Counted from the first letter of the stretch, positions 18,318 to 27,906 are shown. The stretch: 64,000 nt of DNA from ZC4RG30 sp963777735 (GCA_963777735.1 CAVZRQ010000002.1:160584-224583), one strand, 5' to 3'. Program-made: numbers and translations. Notes: generated by a model not told the origin, from the sequence alone.

Positions 18318-18869
18318 GACTGTTGCTCAGCCTGCTGACGCTGCTGCTGCCGGTGCTTGCACCGGGTGCAGTGCAGGCGGCTGACGACATCAAGGTCTCC
18401 GCGTTCGTGAACGTGCGCGGCGGCGTGTTCGAGATCAATGCCCGCACCATCTTTCCGCTGAACTGCCGACGTGCGCTCGGCGCTGGATGCCGGCGCCACG
18501 GTGAGTTTCGACCTGCAGGCCGTGGTGGAGAAACAGCGCCGCTACTGGCTCGATGCCACGCTGGTCGATGTCATCCTGCGTCGCGAACTGACCTGGAATG
18601 CCGTGAGCCAGCGCTATGTGGTGAAGGATGTCGATCGCGGCGGGCAGGAATCCTACGTCGCACTGGACGAGGCGCTGGTGGCGGTCGGTGTGGTGAACGA
18701 CTGGCCGGTGGTGGTCGAGCCGCAGCTGGACCCGGATGCCAACTATGAAATCCGCGTTCGCGCCGGCTACCGCCGTGGCCGGCTGCCCGACGCGTTGCGC
18801 ACGCTCATCTTCTGGTCGGATGGCTGGAACCGTCGCAGCAAGTGGAACGCATGGATCCTGCCCCGCTGA
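18314..18869 (+). CDS. DUF4390 exported protein, frame disrupted
   Basis: Begins at the ATGA overlap with rsmB. Residues 1-25 are a signal peptide ending VQAAD. The first 48 codons run to TIFPLN in one frame; DVRSALDAGATVSFDLQAVV and the rest to the stop at 18869 lie in another. Removing one base at about 18464 (AACTGCCGAC) restores about 184 residues. The segment LVDVILRRELTWNAVSQRY and the position just before ntrY are typical of DUF4390. Function is unknown; the constant linkage suggests a role with NtrY, which is inference. Confidence 0.85.
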
Positions 18870-21049
18870 GGCGCTGGCGGGGCTTCGGCTACCTTGCCAT
18901 TGCCGTTGCGGCAGTGGTGGTGTTGTCGATGCTGCTGCTGCTCGGGCACAGCCTCGAGAATTCCTCGCAGTTCAGTCTCTGGCAGCCGTGGATCCTTTCC
19001 ATCAATACGGCGGGCGTACTGGTGCTCGCCGTGTTGCTGGCACGGCGCATCCGGCAGCTGGTGCGCGACTATCGCGACCATGTTCCCGGCTCGCGGCTCA
19101 CGGCGCGCACGGTTTCCATCTTCGGCACGCTGGTGATCGTGCCGCTGCTGCTGGTCTATCTGTTTTCACTGGGCTTCCTGAACCTCGGCATCAACAGCTG
19201 GTTCAAGGAGGAAGTCGGTGCGCAGCTGCGCCAGGCCGCAGCGCTGGCCGGCGAGGCGCTGAACATGCGCAAGCGCGAACAGGGGCGCAACACGGAGTTG
19301 CTGGCCGCCGAACTCAGCAGCCACTCCGATGCCAGCCTGGCGGCGTCGCTGGATGCGGTGCGTCGCCGCATCGGCGCCCGGGAACTCGTGGTGTTTGGCA
19401 GCAATGGTGAAGTGCTGGCGGCCAGCATCGAAGCGCGCGAATCCTTGATCGATACGCGGATTCCCACCGAGATCCTCATGCAGGTGCGGGGTGACCGTCC
19501 CTACGTGAATCTCGAAGAGCTGGATGATGGCGCGTATCTGATCGTTTCTGCCGCGCCACTGCCGGATGTCGGCGCGGAGGCGCGCCGCCGTTTTCTGGTT
19601 GCGCGGCAGATGGTGCCGGCCGAACTCGCGCAGCTGGCCAATGCCGTGCAGGCCGCGAGCAGCAACTATGCCAACCTGCGTGAATCCCGCGAGCCGCTCA
19701 AGTACAGCTTCCGACTTACACTGACGCTGGTGCTGCTGCTGGCGATGCTGTCGGCCATCTTCCTCGCCATCCGCTTCGCGCACAAACTCACGCGTCCGGT
19801 GCACGATCTCATCCAGGGCACGCGCGCCGTGGGCAAGGGCGACTTCGGCACGCGGCTGGCGCTGCCCTCGCGTGACGAAATGGGCTTTCTGGTGCAGTCG
19901 TTCAACGACATGACCAAGCGCCTGCGCCGCGCCAGTGAGGAAACCACGCGCAGCCGCGCGCTGGTTGAACATGAACGCGAGCGCCTGGCCGTGATTCTGG
20001 CGGGGCTTTCCACCGGCGTGCTGGTGATCGACACCACCCACCGGTTGCGGCTCGCCAATGCGGCGGCCGATGCCATCCTCGGTGAATCCCTGGAGAGCTG
20101 GATCGGCACGGAACTCACCGCGCTGCCCGATGACGCGCCCCGTCTGGTGCGCTTCGCGCGGGAGCTGACGCAGCGGCTGGATAGTGGCGAGCGCGAGTGG
20201 CAGGACGAAATCCTGCTGCCGCCGGATCGCGTGGTGCGCTTCGCGTGCGCGCCGCTCGCCGATGCGGCCGGCGAGGCCGGCTATGTCATCGTGTTCGACG
20301 ACATCACCAACCTGCTGCATGCCGAGCGCGACGCGGCCTGGGGTGAGGTCGCGCGCCGCATGGCGCATGAGATCAAGAACCCGCTGACGCCCATCCAGCT
20401 GGCCGCCGAGCGTCTGCGCCGCCGGCTGCTGGGCAAGCTCGATGCGGCCGATGCCGATGTGCTCGACCGGGCCACCTACACCATCGTGCAGCAGGTGGAA
20501 TCGCTCAAGGGCATGGTCAATGCCTTCAGCGAGTATGCCCGGGCGCCGGACCTCAAGCTGACGCAGCTGAACCTCAACGAGCTGGTGGCCGAGGTGGTCG
20601 AGCTGTACCGGGCGCAGGGCACCACCGCGACCATCGACGTCCAGGCCGACCCGACGCTGCTGCCCCTGACTGCCGACCGGGGTCGCCTGCGGCAGGTACT
20701 GAACAACCTGATCAGCAACGGCCTGGAGGCGGTGGAAGGCGTGGCCGGGGCCCGCGTGGCGGTCAGCACTCAAATGAACAGTGGACCCCGGGGTAATTCT
20801 GCAGTCATTATGGTCACCGACAACGGGCATGGATTCGACAAAGAAATGCTTGCACGGGTGTTTGAGCCATACGTGACAAGCAAGCCTAGGGGAACAGGAC
20901 TGGGTCTCGCCATCGTCAAGAAGATCGCCGAAGAACACGGCGGCAGCATCGAGGCGAACAACCGGCCTGAAGGGGGCGCCTACGTGCGCGTCGAGATTCC
21001 GGTCGCGGCACAACTTGAGTCCGCAGAGCCGGCAAGGGGCATGGCATGA
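18842..21049 (+). CDS. ntrY: NtrY-type sensor histidine kinase
   Basis: A 735-residue kinase. Two membrane helices near the N-terminus (about 13-35 and 47-65), one at about 90-113, a periplasmic region, then a fourth helix at about 290-310, HAMP (to about 365), PAS (about 375-480), HisKA with MAHEIKNPLTPIQLAAERL and an ATPase domain with LNNLISNGLEAVE, VTDNGHGFD and GTGLGLAIVKKI. This is the NtrY architecture. The start overlaps the DUF4390 gene by 28 bp and the stop overlaps ntrX by four (ATGA). Family members often respond to nitrogen or redox status; the signal here is not readable. Confidence 0.92.
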   Translation: MERMDPAPLRRWRGFGYLAIAVAAVVVLSMLLLLGHSLENSSQFSLWQPWILSINTAGVLVLAVLLARRIRQLVRDYRDHVPGSRLTARTVSIFGTLVIVPLLLVYLFSLGFLNLGINSWFKEEVGAQLRQAAALAGEALNMRKREQGRNTELLAAELSSHSDASLAASLDAVRRRIGARELVVFGSNGEVLAASIEARESLIDTRIPTEILMQVRGDRPYVNLEELDDGAYLIVSAAPLPDVGAEARRRFLVARQMVPAELAQLANAVQAASSNYANLRESREPLKYSFRLTLTLVLLLAMLSAIFLAIRFAHKLTRPVHDLIQGTRAVGKGDFGTRLALPSRDEMGFLVQSFNDMTKRLRRASEETTRSRALVEHERERLAVILAGLSTGVLVIDTTHRLRLANAAADAILGESLESWIGTELTALPDDAPRLVRFARELTQRLDSGEREWQDEILLPPDRVVRFACAPLADAAGEAGYVIVFDDITNLLHAERDAAWGEVARRMAHEIKNPLTPIQLAAERLRRRLLGKLDAADADVLDRATYTIVQQVESLKGMVNAFSEYARAPDLKLTQLNLNELVAEVVELYRAQGTTATIDVQADPTLLPLTADRGRLRQVLNNLISNGLEAVEGVAGARVAVSTQMNSGPRGNSAVIMVTDNGHGFDKEMLARVFEPYVTSKPRGTGLGLAIVKKIAEEHGGSIEANNRPEGGAYVRVEIPVAAQLESAEPARGMA

Positions 21050-22416
21050 GTACGGGCAAGATTCTGGTTGTCGACGACGAAGCCGACATCCGCGTGTTGC
21101 TGAAAGAAATCCTTTCAGACGAAGGCTACGACGTCGACGTGGCGGCCAACGCCGGCCAGGCGCGCGCCTCGCGCGCGAAAATCGCACCGGATCTGGTGCT
21201 GCTCGACATCTGGATGCCCGACACCGATGGCATCACCCTGCTGCGCGAATGGTCCAATGCCACCACCGAAGGCTGTCCGGTGGTGATGATGTCCGGTCAC
21301 GGTACGGTCGAGACGGCCGTGGAAGCCACGCGGCTCGGCGCCTTCGATTTCGTCGAGAAGCCGCTTTCCCTCGCCAAGTTGCTGCGCACGGTCGAACGCG
21401 CCATGGATGCCGGCAAGCGCCGCCGCATTGCGAGCCGTCCCCAGCAGTCGACGCTGGTCACCACCTTCGGCAAGAGCCGGGTGGCGCAGCAGCTGCGCGA
21501 TGAGATCACCCGAGTGGCCGCACTCAATGCCTCGCTGCTGCTGGTGGGTGAGGCGGGCAGCGGACGTGGCGCGCTGGCGCGCTTCGCGCATGAAAGCGGA
21601 CCGCGCGCCGCGAATGGATTCGTGAGCCTGGTGGCGAGCTCCATTCCTGCCGCTGCAGACGCCTACCTCTTCGGCACGGAAACAGCCACGGGCGTGATTC
21701 CCGGCGTGCTGGATCAGGCGCAGGGCGGCACGCTCTATATCCAGGAAGTCGAGGATCTCGCACCCAGCGTGCAGCGACTGCTGCTCGGCGTGATCGAAAC
21801 CGGTCGATTCCTGCGCGTCGGCGCCGCCAGCGACACCGCCATCACCTTCAACGCGCGCATCGTCGCAACGGCGCTGCCCGGCGTGGAAGTGCGCGCCGGC
21901 TCTGCCACCGGCCTGCGCCGCGATCTGCTGACGCATCTCTCCGGCGTGCTGGTGCGTGTGCCACCCCTGCGCGATTACGCGGAAGACGTGCCGGATCTGC
22001 TGCGGTTCTATATCGAGCGCACCGCCGATGCCGAGAAGCTGCCGCTGCGCCGCTTCTCCGTGGCGGCGCAGAACCGGCTGCGCAACTATCCGTGGCCTGG
22101 CAACCTGCGCGAGCTGCGCAGCCAGGTGCGCCGCATGCTGTCGCGTGGCGGCGCGGAAGAAATCTCGCTGGATGAAATCGAAAGCGAGATCGCCGCGCAC
22201 ACCACACCGAACGAACCGCTGGTGAAGCAGGATCTGCTCGCCCTGCCGCTGCGCGAGGCGCGCGAACAGTTCGAACGCGCCTATCTGCAGCAGCAGCTGC
22301 TGCTGTGCAATGGCAAGGTGGGCGCACTCGCGAAGCGCGTGGGCATGGAGCGCACGCACCTGTATCGCAAGCTGCGTTCGCTGGGTGTGGAGTTCAGGCC
22401 GTCGAACGACGACTGA
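21046..22416 (+). CDS. ntrX: NtrX-type response regulator with degenerate AAA+ domain
   Basis: A 456-residue partner of NtrY. The receiver (1-120) has VVDDEADIR, the phospho-acceptor in LLDIWMPDTDG and FVEKPL. The central domain is laid out like a sigma-54 activator but its motifs are altered: Walker A reads GEAGSGRG (Lys to Arg), Walker B reads TLYIQEVEDL where DE is expected, and the GAFTGA loop is absent (YLFGTETATGVIPG). The C-terminal Fis-type helix-turn-helix LAKRVGMERTHLYRKLRSLG is intact. It should bind DNA on phosphorylation but is unlikely to open sigma-54 complexes. Confidence 0.93.
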   Translation: MSTGKILVVDDEADIRVLLKEILSDEGYDVDVAANAGQARASRAKIAPDLVLLDIWMPDTDGITLLREWSNATTEGCPVVMMSGHGTVETAVEATRLGAFDFVEKPLSLAKLLRTVERAMDAGKRRRIASRPQQSTLVTTFGKSRVAQQLRDEITRVAALNASLLLVGEAGSGRGALARFAHESGPRAANGFVSLVASSIPAAADAYLFGTETATGVIPGVLDQAQGGTLYIQEVEDLAPSVQRLLLGVIETGRFLRVGAASDTAITFNARIVATALPGVEVRAGSATGLRRDLLTHLSGVLVRVPPLRDYAEDVPDLLRFYIERTADAEKLPLRRFSVAAQNRLRNYPWPGNLRELRSQVRRMLSRGGAEEISLDEIESEIAAHTTPNEPLVKQDLLALPLREAREQFERAYLQQQLLLCNGKVGALAKRVGMERTHLYRKLRSLGVEFRPSNDD

Positions 22417-22420
22417 GCGT

Positions 22421-22645
22421 TCAGCGGCGCGAGAGCAATCCCAGCGCCAGCACCGCGACCAGCGCGATGCCGCCTACCGCCAGCACTTTGCCACCGATTT
22501 CGGCAAAGGCGCTGCGTGGAATCACTTCCAGCACCACCAGCACGCCGACCAGTGCCAGCACCAGCACGCACAGGGCCGCCACCGCGCGCAGGCTGCCGCC
22601 GGCGCCGCTGGACCTGGATTCAATCGCATTGGGATCGTGGCTCAT
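22421..22645 (-). CDS. Small two-helix membrane protein
   Basis: A 74-residue hypothetical protein convergent with ntrX (4-bp gap). After a polar, serine-rich start there are two hydrophobic stretches, about 19-42 (VAALCVLVLALVGVLVVLEV) and 50-70 (GGKVLAVGGIALVAVLALGL), with a positively charged end LLSRR. No family is recognised. Coding status rests on the hydrophobic pattern and on filling the gap between two genes. Confidence 0.55.
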   Translation of the reverse strand: MSHDPNAIESRSSGAGGSLRAVAALCVLVLALVGVLVVLEVIPRSAFAEIGGKVLAVGGIALVAVLALGLLSRR

Positions 22646-22727
22646 GGGGCAAGTGTAGGGCCCTGGCAGGCCGCGGGCCTGTGCGCCCGTTCACAGAGGC
22701 CCGCGCCGCAGCGGGTGAAACTCCACC

Positions 22728-24725
22728 ATGGCAACGGATTTCTTCGAAAGGCAGCGGCAGGCGCGCCAGCAGACGTTATGGCTGCGCATGCTGTTTGCGC
22801 TGGCCCTGGTGCTGGCCAGCGTGCTGGTAGCCGTTGGATTCACCCTGCTGCTCGGCAGCATCGGCATGGCCAGCCTCATCGACGGCCGTCATGGCGTGCT
22901 GGCGGCGGCCTTCGTGCACGGCAATGCCGGCTGGCGCATCGCGGCGGTGGTGCTGGCGTTTTCACTCACCGTCAGTGCCATCACGGCGTGGCGCCTGCGT
23001 GAAGGTGGGTCGGTGCTGGCGCGATCACTGCGCGGGCGCATGCTGCATCCCGACAGCAACCATCCCGCCGAGCGGCAGCTGCTGAACATCGTCAGCGAGA
23101 TGTCGCTCGCCTCGCAGGTACCCGAACCCGAGGTGTGGCTGCTGGACCGCGAAGATTCGATCAATGCCTTCGCGGCCGGCAAGACGATCGAAGGCGCAGT
23201 GATCGGCGTCACTGCCGGCGCGTTGAGCGAACTGGATCGCGACGAGATGCAGGCGGTGGTGGCGCATGAGTTCAGCCACATCCTGAATGGCGACATGGCG
23301 CTGAACACGCGCCTCATTGCCTGGCTATCAGGGCTGTTCGCCATCGAACGTTTCGCGCGCGCCCTGAAACGCGATGAACGCAAGGAGCCTTCCTCGCGCA
23401 CTTTTCTCTTTTGGTGGTGGCACTTAGGCTTCTGGTTCTTCCATGCCTGTGGCTACATCGGCCTGTTCATCGGCCGCATGCTGCAGGCCGCGATCTGCCG
23501 GCGGCGTGAGCGGCTGGCCGATGCCTCCGCCGTGCAGTTCACACGCAATCCGGATGCGCTGAAATCCGCGCTGGTCAAGATCGAAGCGGCGGCAGGAGCT
23601 GGGCGCATTGGCGCACGCGCGGCGGCCGGAATGGCGCACATGTTCTTCGCACCGGGTGATGCCGGGGTGGGCGGCTGGCTCGCCAGCCTGCAGGGCGCGA
23701 TGCTCGCGACACATCCGCCGATGGCCGAACGCGTGCGGGCGCTCGACAAGAGTCTGAGCAACGCGCAGTACCGCGCCGCGGTGCGCAATGCGCGCAAGGA
23801 ACTGCTGCAGGCCCGTGACAAAGTCCGCGCGCCCGTCGCCATGGGTGGCGAGGTGCTGAAGGCCGCTGTCCAACCGACACTGGCGCGAGAAGTGCAGGAT
23901 CTGCTGTGCAGCCGCCTCAATCGCGAGCAGCAACAGCAGGTGCTGCAACTGACGCAGGAATACAGCGATTCCCCCGTTGCGCTGCAGGCCCTGTTTGTGG
24001 GCGCGCTGCTCGATGGCAATGCGGGCCGCGCACGTGCCCAGCTGTTGCAGCTCACGCCGGTGCTGGGAGCGGGTATTGCCACGCGGGTGGTCGGCGGTGT
24101 GCAGCGCCTGCAGGGTCTGGATGCAACGGCGCGATTGCCGCTGATTTCAGGCCTGCTGCCGGCGCTGGGCAGGCTCCCGGACCGCGAGCGGCTGCGCTTG
24201 GTGAAGGTGGCGCGGGCATTTGCAGAACAGATCGCGCCGCTCGACACGCTGCGCTTTGCCACCTCGCGGCTGCTGCAGAGGACGCTGGTGCATGCTGCAC
24301 CGAAGCACGCAGAAGTGCCGGAAGGGGATGTGGCCGCCGCCATGGAGGCCCATTCCGCACCCATTGCCGTGATCTGCTCGCTGCTCGCCCAGTGCAGCGG
24401 CGAACTGGGCGCGAAGGCCTACGCGGCTGGCATGAATGGCCTGATTCCCCCACTGCGGCGCCCGGCTTTCATCAGCGAACCCGTCGATGGCGTGGCCGTG
24501 GATGCTGCGATGGAATCCCTGGCGACGCTTCCCTACATGCAGCGCGCGGCCATCGGCTCGGCGCTGCTGCGGGTGATCGGTGCCAACGGCACACTGAGTG
24601 CGGCGGAGTTCGACCTGCTGCGGGTGGTCACGACCTGCATCGACGTGCACACACCCGCAACCGGATCGATCAGGCTTGAGCCTGCAGCGCCGCGATCCGC
24701 GCTTCCAGCGGCGGGTGGCTCATGA
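22728..24725 (+). CDS. M48-family membrane metallopeptidase, long form
   Basis: A 665-residue protein. Two N-terminal membrane helices (about 20-45 and 63-85), then an M48 peptidase domain with HEFSH at 180-184, the zinc motif, and the third ligand region RRRERLADASAVQFTRN. Another hydrophobic stretch near 225-250 (LFWWWHLGFWFFHACGYIGLF) precedes it, an HtpX-like topology. Residues from about 340 to the end are a helical extension with no motif I recognise, roughly double the size of HtpX. Its 3' end overlaps the convergent htpX gene by 56 bp. A role in membrane-protein quality control is inferred. Confidence 0.85.
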   Translation: MATDFFERQRQARQQTLWLRMLFALALVLASVLVAVGFTLLLGSIGMASLIDGRHGVLAAAFVHGNAGWRIAAVVLAFSLTVSAITAWRLREGGSVLARSLRGRMLHPDSNHPAERQLLNIVSEMSLASQVPEPEVWLLDREDSINAFAAGKTIEGAVIGVTAGALSELDRDEMQAVVAHEFSHILNGDMALNTRLIAWLSGLFAIERFARALKRDERKEPSSRTFLFWWWHLGFWFFHACGYIGLFIGRMLQAAICRRRERLADASAVQFTRNPDALKSALVKIEAAAGAGRIGARAAAGMAHMFFAPGDAGVGGWLASLQGAMLATHPPMAERVRALDKSLSNAQYRAAVRNARKELLQARDKVRAPVAMGGEVLKAAVQPTLAREVQDLLCSRLNREQQQQVLQLTQEYSDSPVALQALFVGALLDGNAGRARAQLLQLTPVLGAGIATRVVGGVQRLQGLDATARLPLISGLLPALGRLPDRERLRLVKVARAFAEQIAPLDTLRFATSRLLQRTLVHAAPKHAEVPEGDVAAAMEAHSAPIAVICSLLAQCSGELGAKAYAAGMNGLIPPLRRPAFISEPVDGVAVDAAMESLATLPYMQRAAIGSALLRVIGANGTLSAAEFDLLRVVTTCIDVHTPATGSIRLEPAAPRSALPAAGGS

Positions 24726-25545
24726 AGAAACGCTTGAAGCCGGTGGGCGAACCGCCGTTGATGCCGAAGGCGGAAAGCTGTTTCGGCAAACCATGTGGAT
24801 CCCGCTGTCGCATCAGCGCCTCCAGCGCGCCGATCATGCTCTGACGACCGGCCAGCCGCGCGCCACCCGCATCGGCCCGGTATTCACGCTGCCGCGAGTA
24901 GAACATCACGATGGTGCTGGCGAGGATGCCGAGCGCAATCTCCGCCACGATCACGCACAGGAAATAGGCCATGCCATGGCCTTCCTCGTTGCGGAACACC
25001 ACGCGATCCACGAAGCCGCCGATCAGGCGCGCCAGGAAGATGACGAAGGTGTTCACCACACCCTGGATCAGCGTCAGCGTCACCATGTCGCCATTGGCCA
25101 CATGCGCCATCTCATGGCCGAGCACTGCTTCGACTTCCGCCGGCTTCATTCTCTGCAGCAAGCCCGTGCTCACCGCGACCAGCGCGGCGTCGCGACGCGC
25201 GCCGGTGGCGAAGGCATTGGGTTCAGGCGATTCGAAGATGCCGACTTCCGGCATGCCGATGCCGAGCTGTTCGGCCTGCGCGCGCACGGTGCTGACCAGC
25301 CACTGCTCGGAGGAGTTGGCGGGCTGGTTGATGACCCGCACGCCCATGGAGCGCTTGGCCATCCACTTGGAGATGGCGAGCGAGATGAACGCGCCACCGA
25401 AGCCGAACACGGCGGCGAACACCAGCAGACCACCGGTGCCACCCATGCCCGTGAGGAAGCGGTCGAGGCCGAGCAGCCGCACGACCACCGTGAGCACGAC
25501 CATCACGGCAAGGTTGGTGGCGACGAGCAGGAAGATGCGTTTCAT
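24670..25545 (-). CDS. htpX: Protease HtpX
   Basis: A 291-residue membrane zinc protease of the M48B group, which degrades misfolded membrane proteins. Two N-terminal helices (about 4-25 and 37-60), the motif GHEMAHVANGDM, two further helices around 155-215 and the downstream ligand region YSRQREYRADAGGARLAG are all in place. The C-terminus FFMSHPPLEARIAALQ is canonical. It is convergent and overlapping with the longer M48 gene. Confidence 0.95.
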   Translation of the reverse strand: MKRIFLLVATNLAVMVVLTVVVRLLGLDRFLTGMGGTGGLLVFAAVFGFGGAFISLAISKWMAKRSMGVRVINQPANSSEQWLVSTVRAQAEQLGIGMPEVGIFESPEPNAFATGARRDAALVAVSTGLLQRMKPAEVEAVLGHEMAHVANGDMVTLTLIQGVVNTFVIFLARLIGGFVDRVVFRNEEGHGMAYFLCVIVAEIALGILASTIVMFYSRQREYRADAGGARLAGRQSMIGALEALMRQRDPHGLPKQLSAFGINGGSPTGFKRFFMSHPPLEARIAALQAQA

Positions 25546-25590
25546 GGATACACCTGGAAAGAGGAATTGTCCTGGGTTGATAGATGGGGA

Positions 25591-25713
25591 TCAGGCACCG
25601 GCTTGCAAGGCCACGGCAAGTGGCTCTCTGCGTGAACGCCGCAGGCGACGATTGCGGTTGAGCGAGTGGCGCGTACTGCGGCGGATGCCACGGTTCGGGA
25701 TTTCCAACTTCAT
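25591..25713 (-). CDS. Small basic protein, 40 residues
   Basis: An ORF of 40 codons: MKLEIPNRGIRRSTR, continuing arginine-rich and ending ALQAGA. CAGGAGAC lies seven bases before the ATG, a good ribosome site. It sits alone between htpX and the divergent nhaR-type gene, transcribed toward htpX. About a third of the residues are Arg or Lys, so nucleic-acid binding is imaginable, but no family is recognised and the ORF may be spurious. Confidence 0.4.
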   Translation of the reverse strand: MKLEIPNRGIRRSTRHSLNRNRRLRRSRREPLAVALQAGA

Positions 25714-25820
25714 GCGAGTCTCCTGATCGATCTCGCAAAGTTAGCGCCTGCCAAAAACAGAGAAAAGCAGAAAGAAGTTTACGAATCATCAGTATTAATC
25801 TGATAATTTGCGCAACACCC

Positions 25821-26708
25821 ATGAATCTCAAGCACTTGCGCTACTTCGCCGAAATCGCCCGGCGCGGCTCCATCACCGCCGCCGCCCGGGCGCTGCATCT
25901 GGCGCCGCAGACCTTGAGCTCCCAGCTGCTGATGCTGGAGGAATCCGTGGGCCAGGCGCTGTTCGAACGCATCGGCCGCCGCCTGGTGCTGACCCCGCAG
26001 GGCGCCACTGCGCTCGATTACGCCAATGCCATCTTTGCGCTGGGCGATGAGCTCGGCAATGTGCTGCAGGGGAGAGCCCGGCCTCGCCGGCAACTGTTGC
26101 GCGTGGGTGTGATGGATAGTGTCCCCAAGCTACTGACGCTGGCCATCCTGCAGCCATTGGTGGACCGGCATCGCGATGAGCTCGAGCTCAACTGCGACGA
26201 AGCACCCCAGGCCGAACTGCTCGGACGCATGGTCACCGGCGAGCTCGATCTGATGCTCGCCGATGCACCCGTACCGGCCAATCTCACCCGCGGCCTGCAG
26301 GCACTCGAACTCGCTTCCTCCGGCATGAGCTTCATGGCGGCAAAAGTGATGGCCGCGAAGCTCGCGCGCAATTTTCCGCAGAGCCTGACCGATGCGCCGT
26401 TCCTGGCCGGCTCCGCACCGGGCTCGCTGATCGGCCAGGCACTCGAAGCCTGGTTCGCGCGCCACAAGCTGCGTCCACGCTCGGCCGGGCACATCGACGA
26501 CAGCGCGTTGCTCGATGGCTTCGCGCAGGCGGGGCTGGGCGTGATTGCCGTGCCCAGTTCCATCGAGGCCGAAGTGCAGCAGCAGTACCGACTCGGTGTG
26601 ATCGGTCGTACCGAAGAGGTGCGACAGACGGTCTATCTTGTGCGCGCACGCGGGCGACGCGCGCATCCGCTGGTGGCAGAGCTGGAACAGAAGGCCGGAG
26701 CGAAGTAG
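25821..26708 (+). CDS. nhaR: NhaR-type LysR-family transcriptional regulator
   Basis: A 295-residue LysR regulator. The N-terminal helix-turn-helix (LKHLRYFAEIARRGSITAA, then LHLAPQTLSSQL) and the following FERIGRRLVLTPQGATALDYANAIFALGDELG match the NhaR subgroup, which in E. coli responds to sodium and controls nhaA. The effector domain begins LRVGVMDSVPKLL and contains GELDLMLADAPVP, also typical. No Na+/H+ antiporter gene is in the window. The next gene starts on the base after the stop, so the two are probably co-transcribed. Confidence 0.82.
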   Translation: MNLKHLRYFAEIARRGSITAAARALHLAPQTLSSQLLMLEESVGQALFERIGRRLVLTPQGATALDYANAIFALGDELGNVLQGRARPRRQLLRVGVMDSVPKLLTLAILQPLVDRHRDELELNCDEAPQAELLGRMVTGELDLMLADAPVPANLTRGLQALELASSGMSFMAAKVMAAKLARNFPQSLTDAPFLAGSAPGSLIGQALEAWFARHKLRPRSAGHIDDSALLDGFAQAGLGVIAVPSSIEAEVQQQYRLGVIGRTEEVRQTVYLVRARGRRAHPLVAELEQKAGAK

Positions 26709-27893
26709 ATGCCTCCCTCCGCAACATTCCCGGAGCGCGAACTGGCGGACCATCGGGCCCGCTGGCTCGCAACCGTTGATGAAGCCTATGCCGAGATGGA
26801 GCGCTGCATCGACGCCGCCACCAGCACGGTGCGGCTGGAGACCTACATCCTGCGGGAAGAAGGCCCGGCCACGCGGATCTGCGCGGCCCTGCTGCGCGCA
26901 TGCGAGCGCGGCGTGCGGGTGCGCCTGCTGATCGACGCTTTCGGTTCCGAAGATGTGAGCCCCAAGTTCCTGGACTCCTTGCGCACCGGCGGTGTGCGCG
27001 TGGCCGTGTTCAATCCCAAGCGGCTGCTGCGCCTTTCCTTCCGCAATCACCGCAAGCTGCTGGTGGTGGATGAAACCTGCGCCATCATCGGTGGTTTCAA
27101 CATCGGTCCGGAATACGCCGGCGATGGCGTAAACCAGGGCTGGTGCGATACCGGCGTGCTCATCCGCGGGCCCGTCGCCCTCGAGCTGGCGCAGACATTC
27201 GATGCCATGTTCGGACTCGCGCCCTTCAATGCGCGGCGCATCCGCCGCTTCCGCCGGCAGGTGCGGCGGCGCGCGGACGCGGACAACGAGCCGCATTACG
27301 TGGCGGGATCCGGCCCGGTGGAACTGCTGACCAGCGGCCCGGCCATCCCGCGGCGCCTGTTGCAACGTGCCCTGCGGCACGATCTGCGCGCGGCGAGCAA
27401 TGTGGACATCGCCTCGGCCTACTTCCTGCCATCGTCGCCCATCCGCCGGCTGATGTACCGCGTTGCCCGCAGTGCCGGCAGCGTGCGCATCCTGCTGGCG
27501 GGGAACACCGACGTGCCGCTGGCGCGCTATGCGGGCGAGCGCTTCTATCGCCGATTGTTCCGCCGCGGGATTGCAGTGCATGAGTACCAGCCGCAGATCC
27601 TGCATGCGAAGCTTGTCATCATGAATGACGTCCTGTACGTGGGATCCTGCAACCTCGACCGCCGCAGCATGCGCATCAACTACGAGTTGCTGCTGCGGCT
27701 GGAATGGCCGGAGCTCGCCGCCGATGCCAGGCAGTGGTTCACGCAGGCACTGCAGCACGCGCCTGTTGTGGATCCCGCGCAGTGGCGTGAAACGCGTGGC
27801 ATGTGGCAGCGGCTGCGCTCGCGGTTTGCCTATCTGGTGCTGGCGCGCATCGATCCGTTCCTGGCGCGCCGCCGCTTCCGCTCGATTTCCTGA
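26709..27893 (+). CDS. Phospholipase D-like protein, cardiolipin synthase type
   Basis: A 394-residue protein with two HKD catalytic motifs: NHRKLLVVDETCAIIGGFN (His114, Lys116) and LHAKLVIMNDVLYVGSCNLD (His299, Lys301), each followed by the expected Gly/Asn pair. There is no N-terminal membrane anchor, so it resembles ClsB more than ClsA. Such enzymes join phospholipids into cardiolipin or exchange head groups; the exact reaction is not readable. It directly follows the nhaR-type gene and precedes pirin by 13 bp. Confidence 0.85.
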   Translation: MPPSATFPERELADHRARWLATVDEAYAEMERCIDAATSTVRLETYILREEGPATRICAALLRACERGVRVRLLIDAFGSEDVSPKFLDSLRTGGVRVAVFNPKRLLRLSFRNHRKLLVVDETCAIIGGFNIGPEYAGDGVNQGWCDTGVLIRGPVALELAQTFDAMFGLAPFNARRIRRFRRQVRRRADADNEPHYVAGSGPVELLTSGPAIPRRLLQRALRHDLRAASNVDIASAYFLPSSPIRRLMYRVARSAGSVRILLAGNTDVPLARYAGERFYRRLFRRGIAVHEYQPQILHAKLVIMNDVLYVGSCNLDRRSMRINYELLLRLEWPELAADARQWFTQALQHAPVVDPAQWRETRGMWQRLRSRFAYLVLARIDPFLARRRFRSIS

Positions 27894-27906
27894 TGGAGGA
27901 CCAGCG

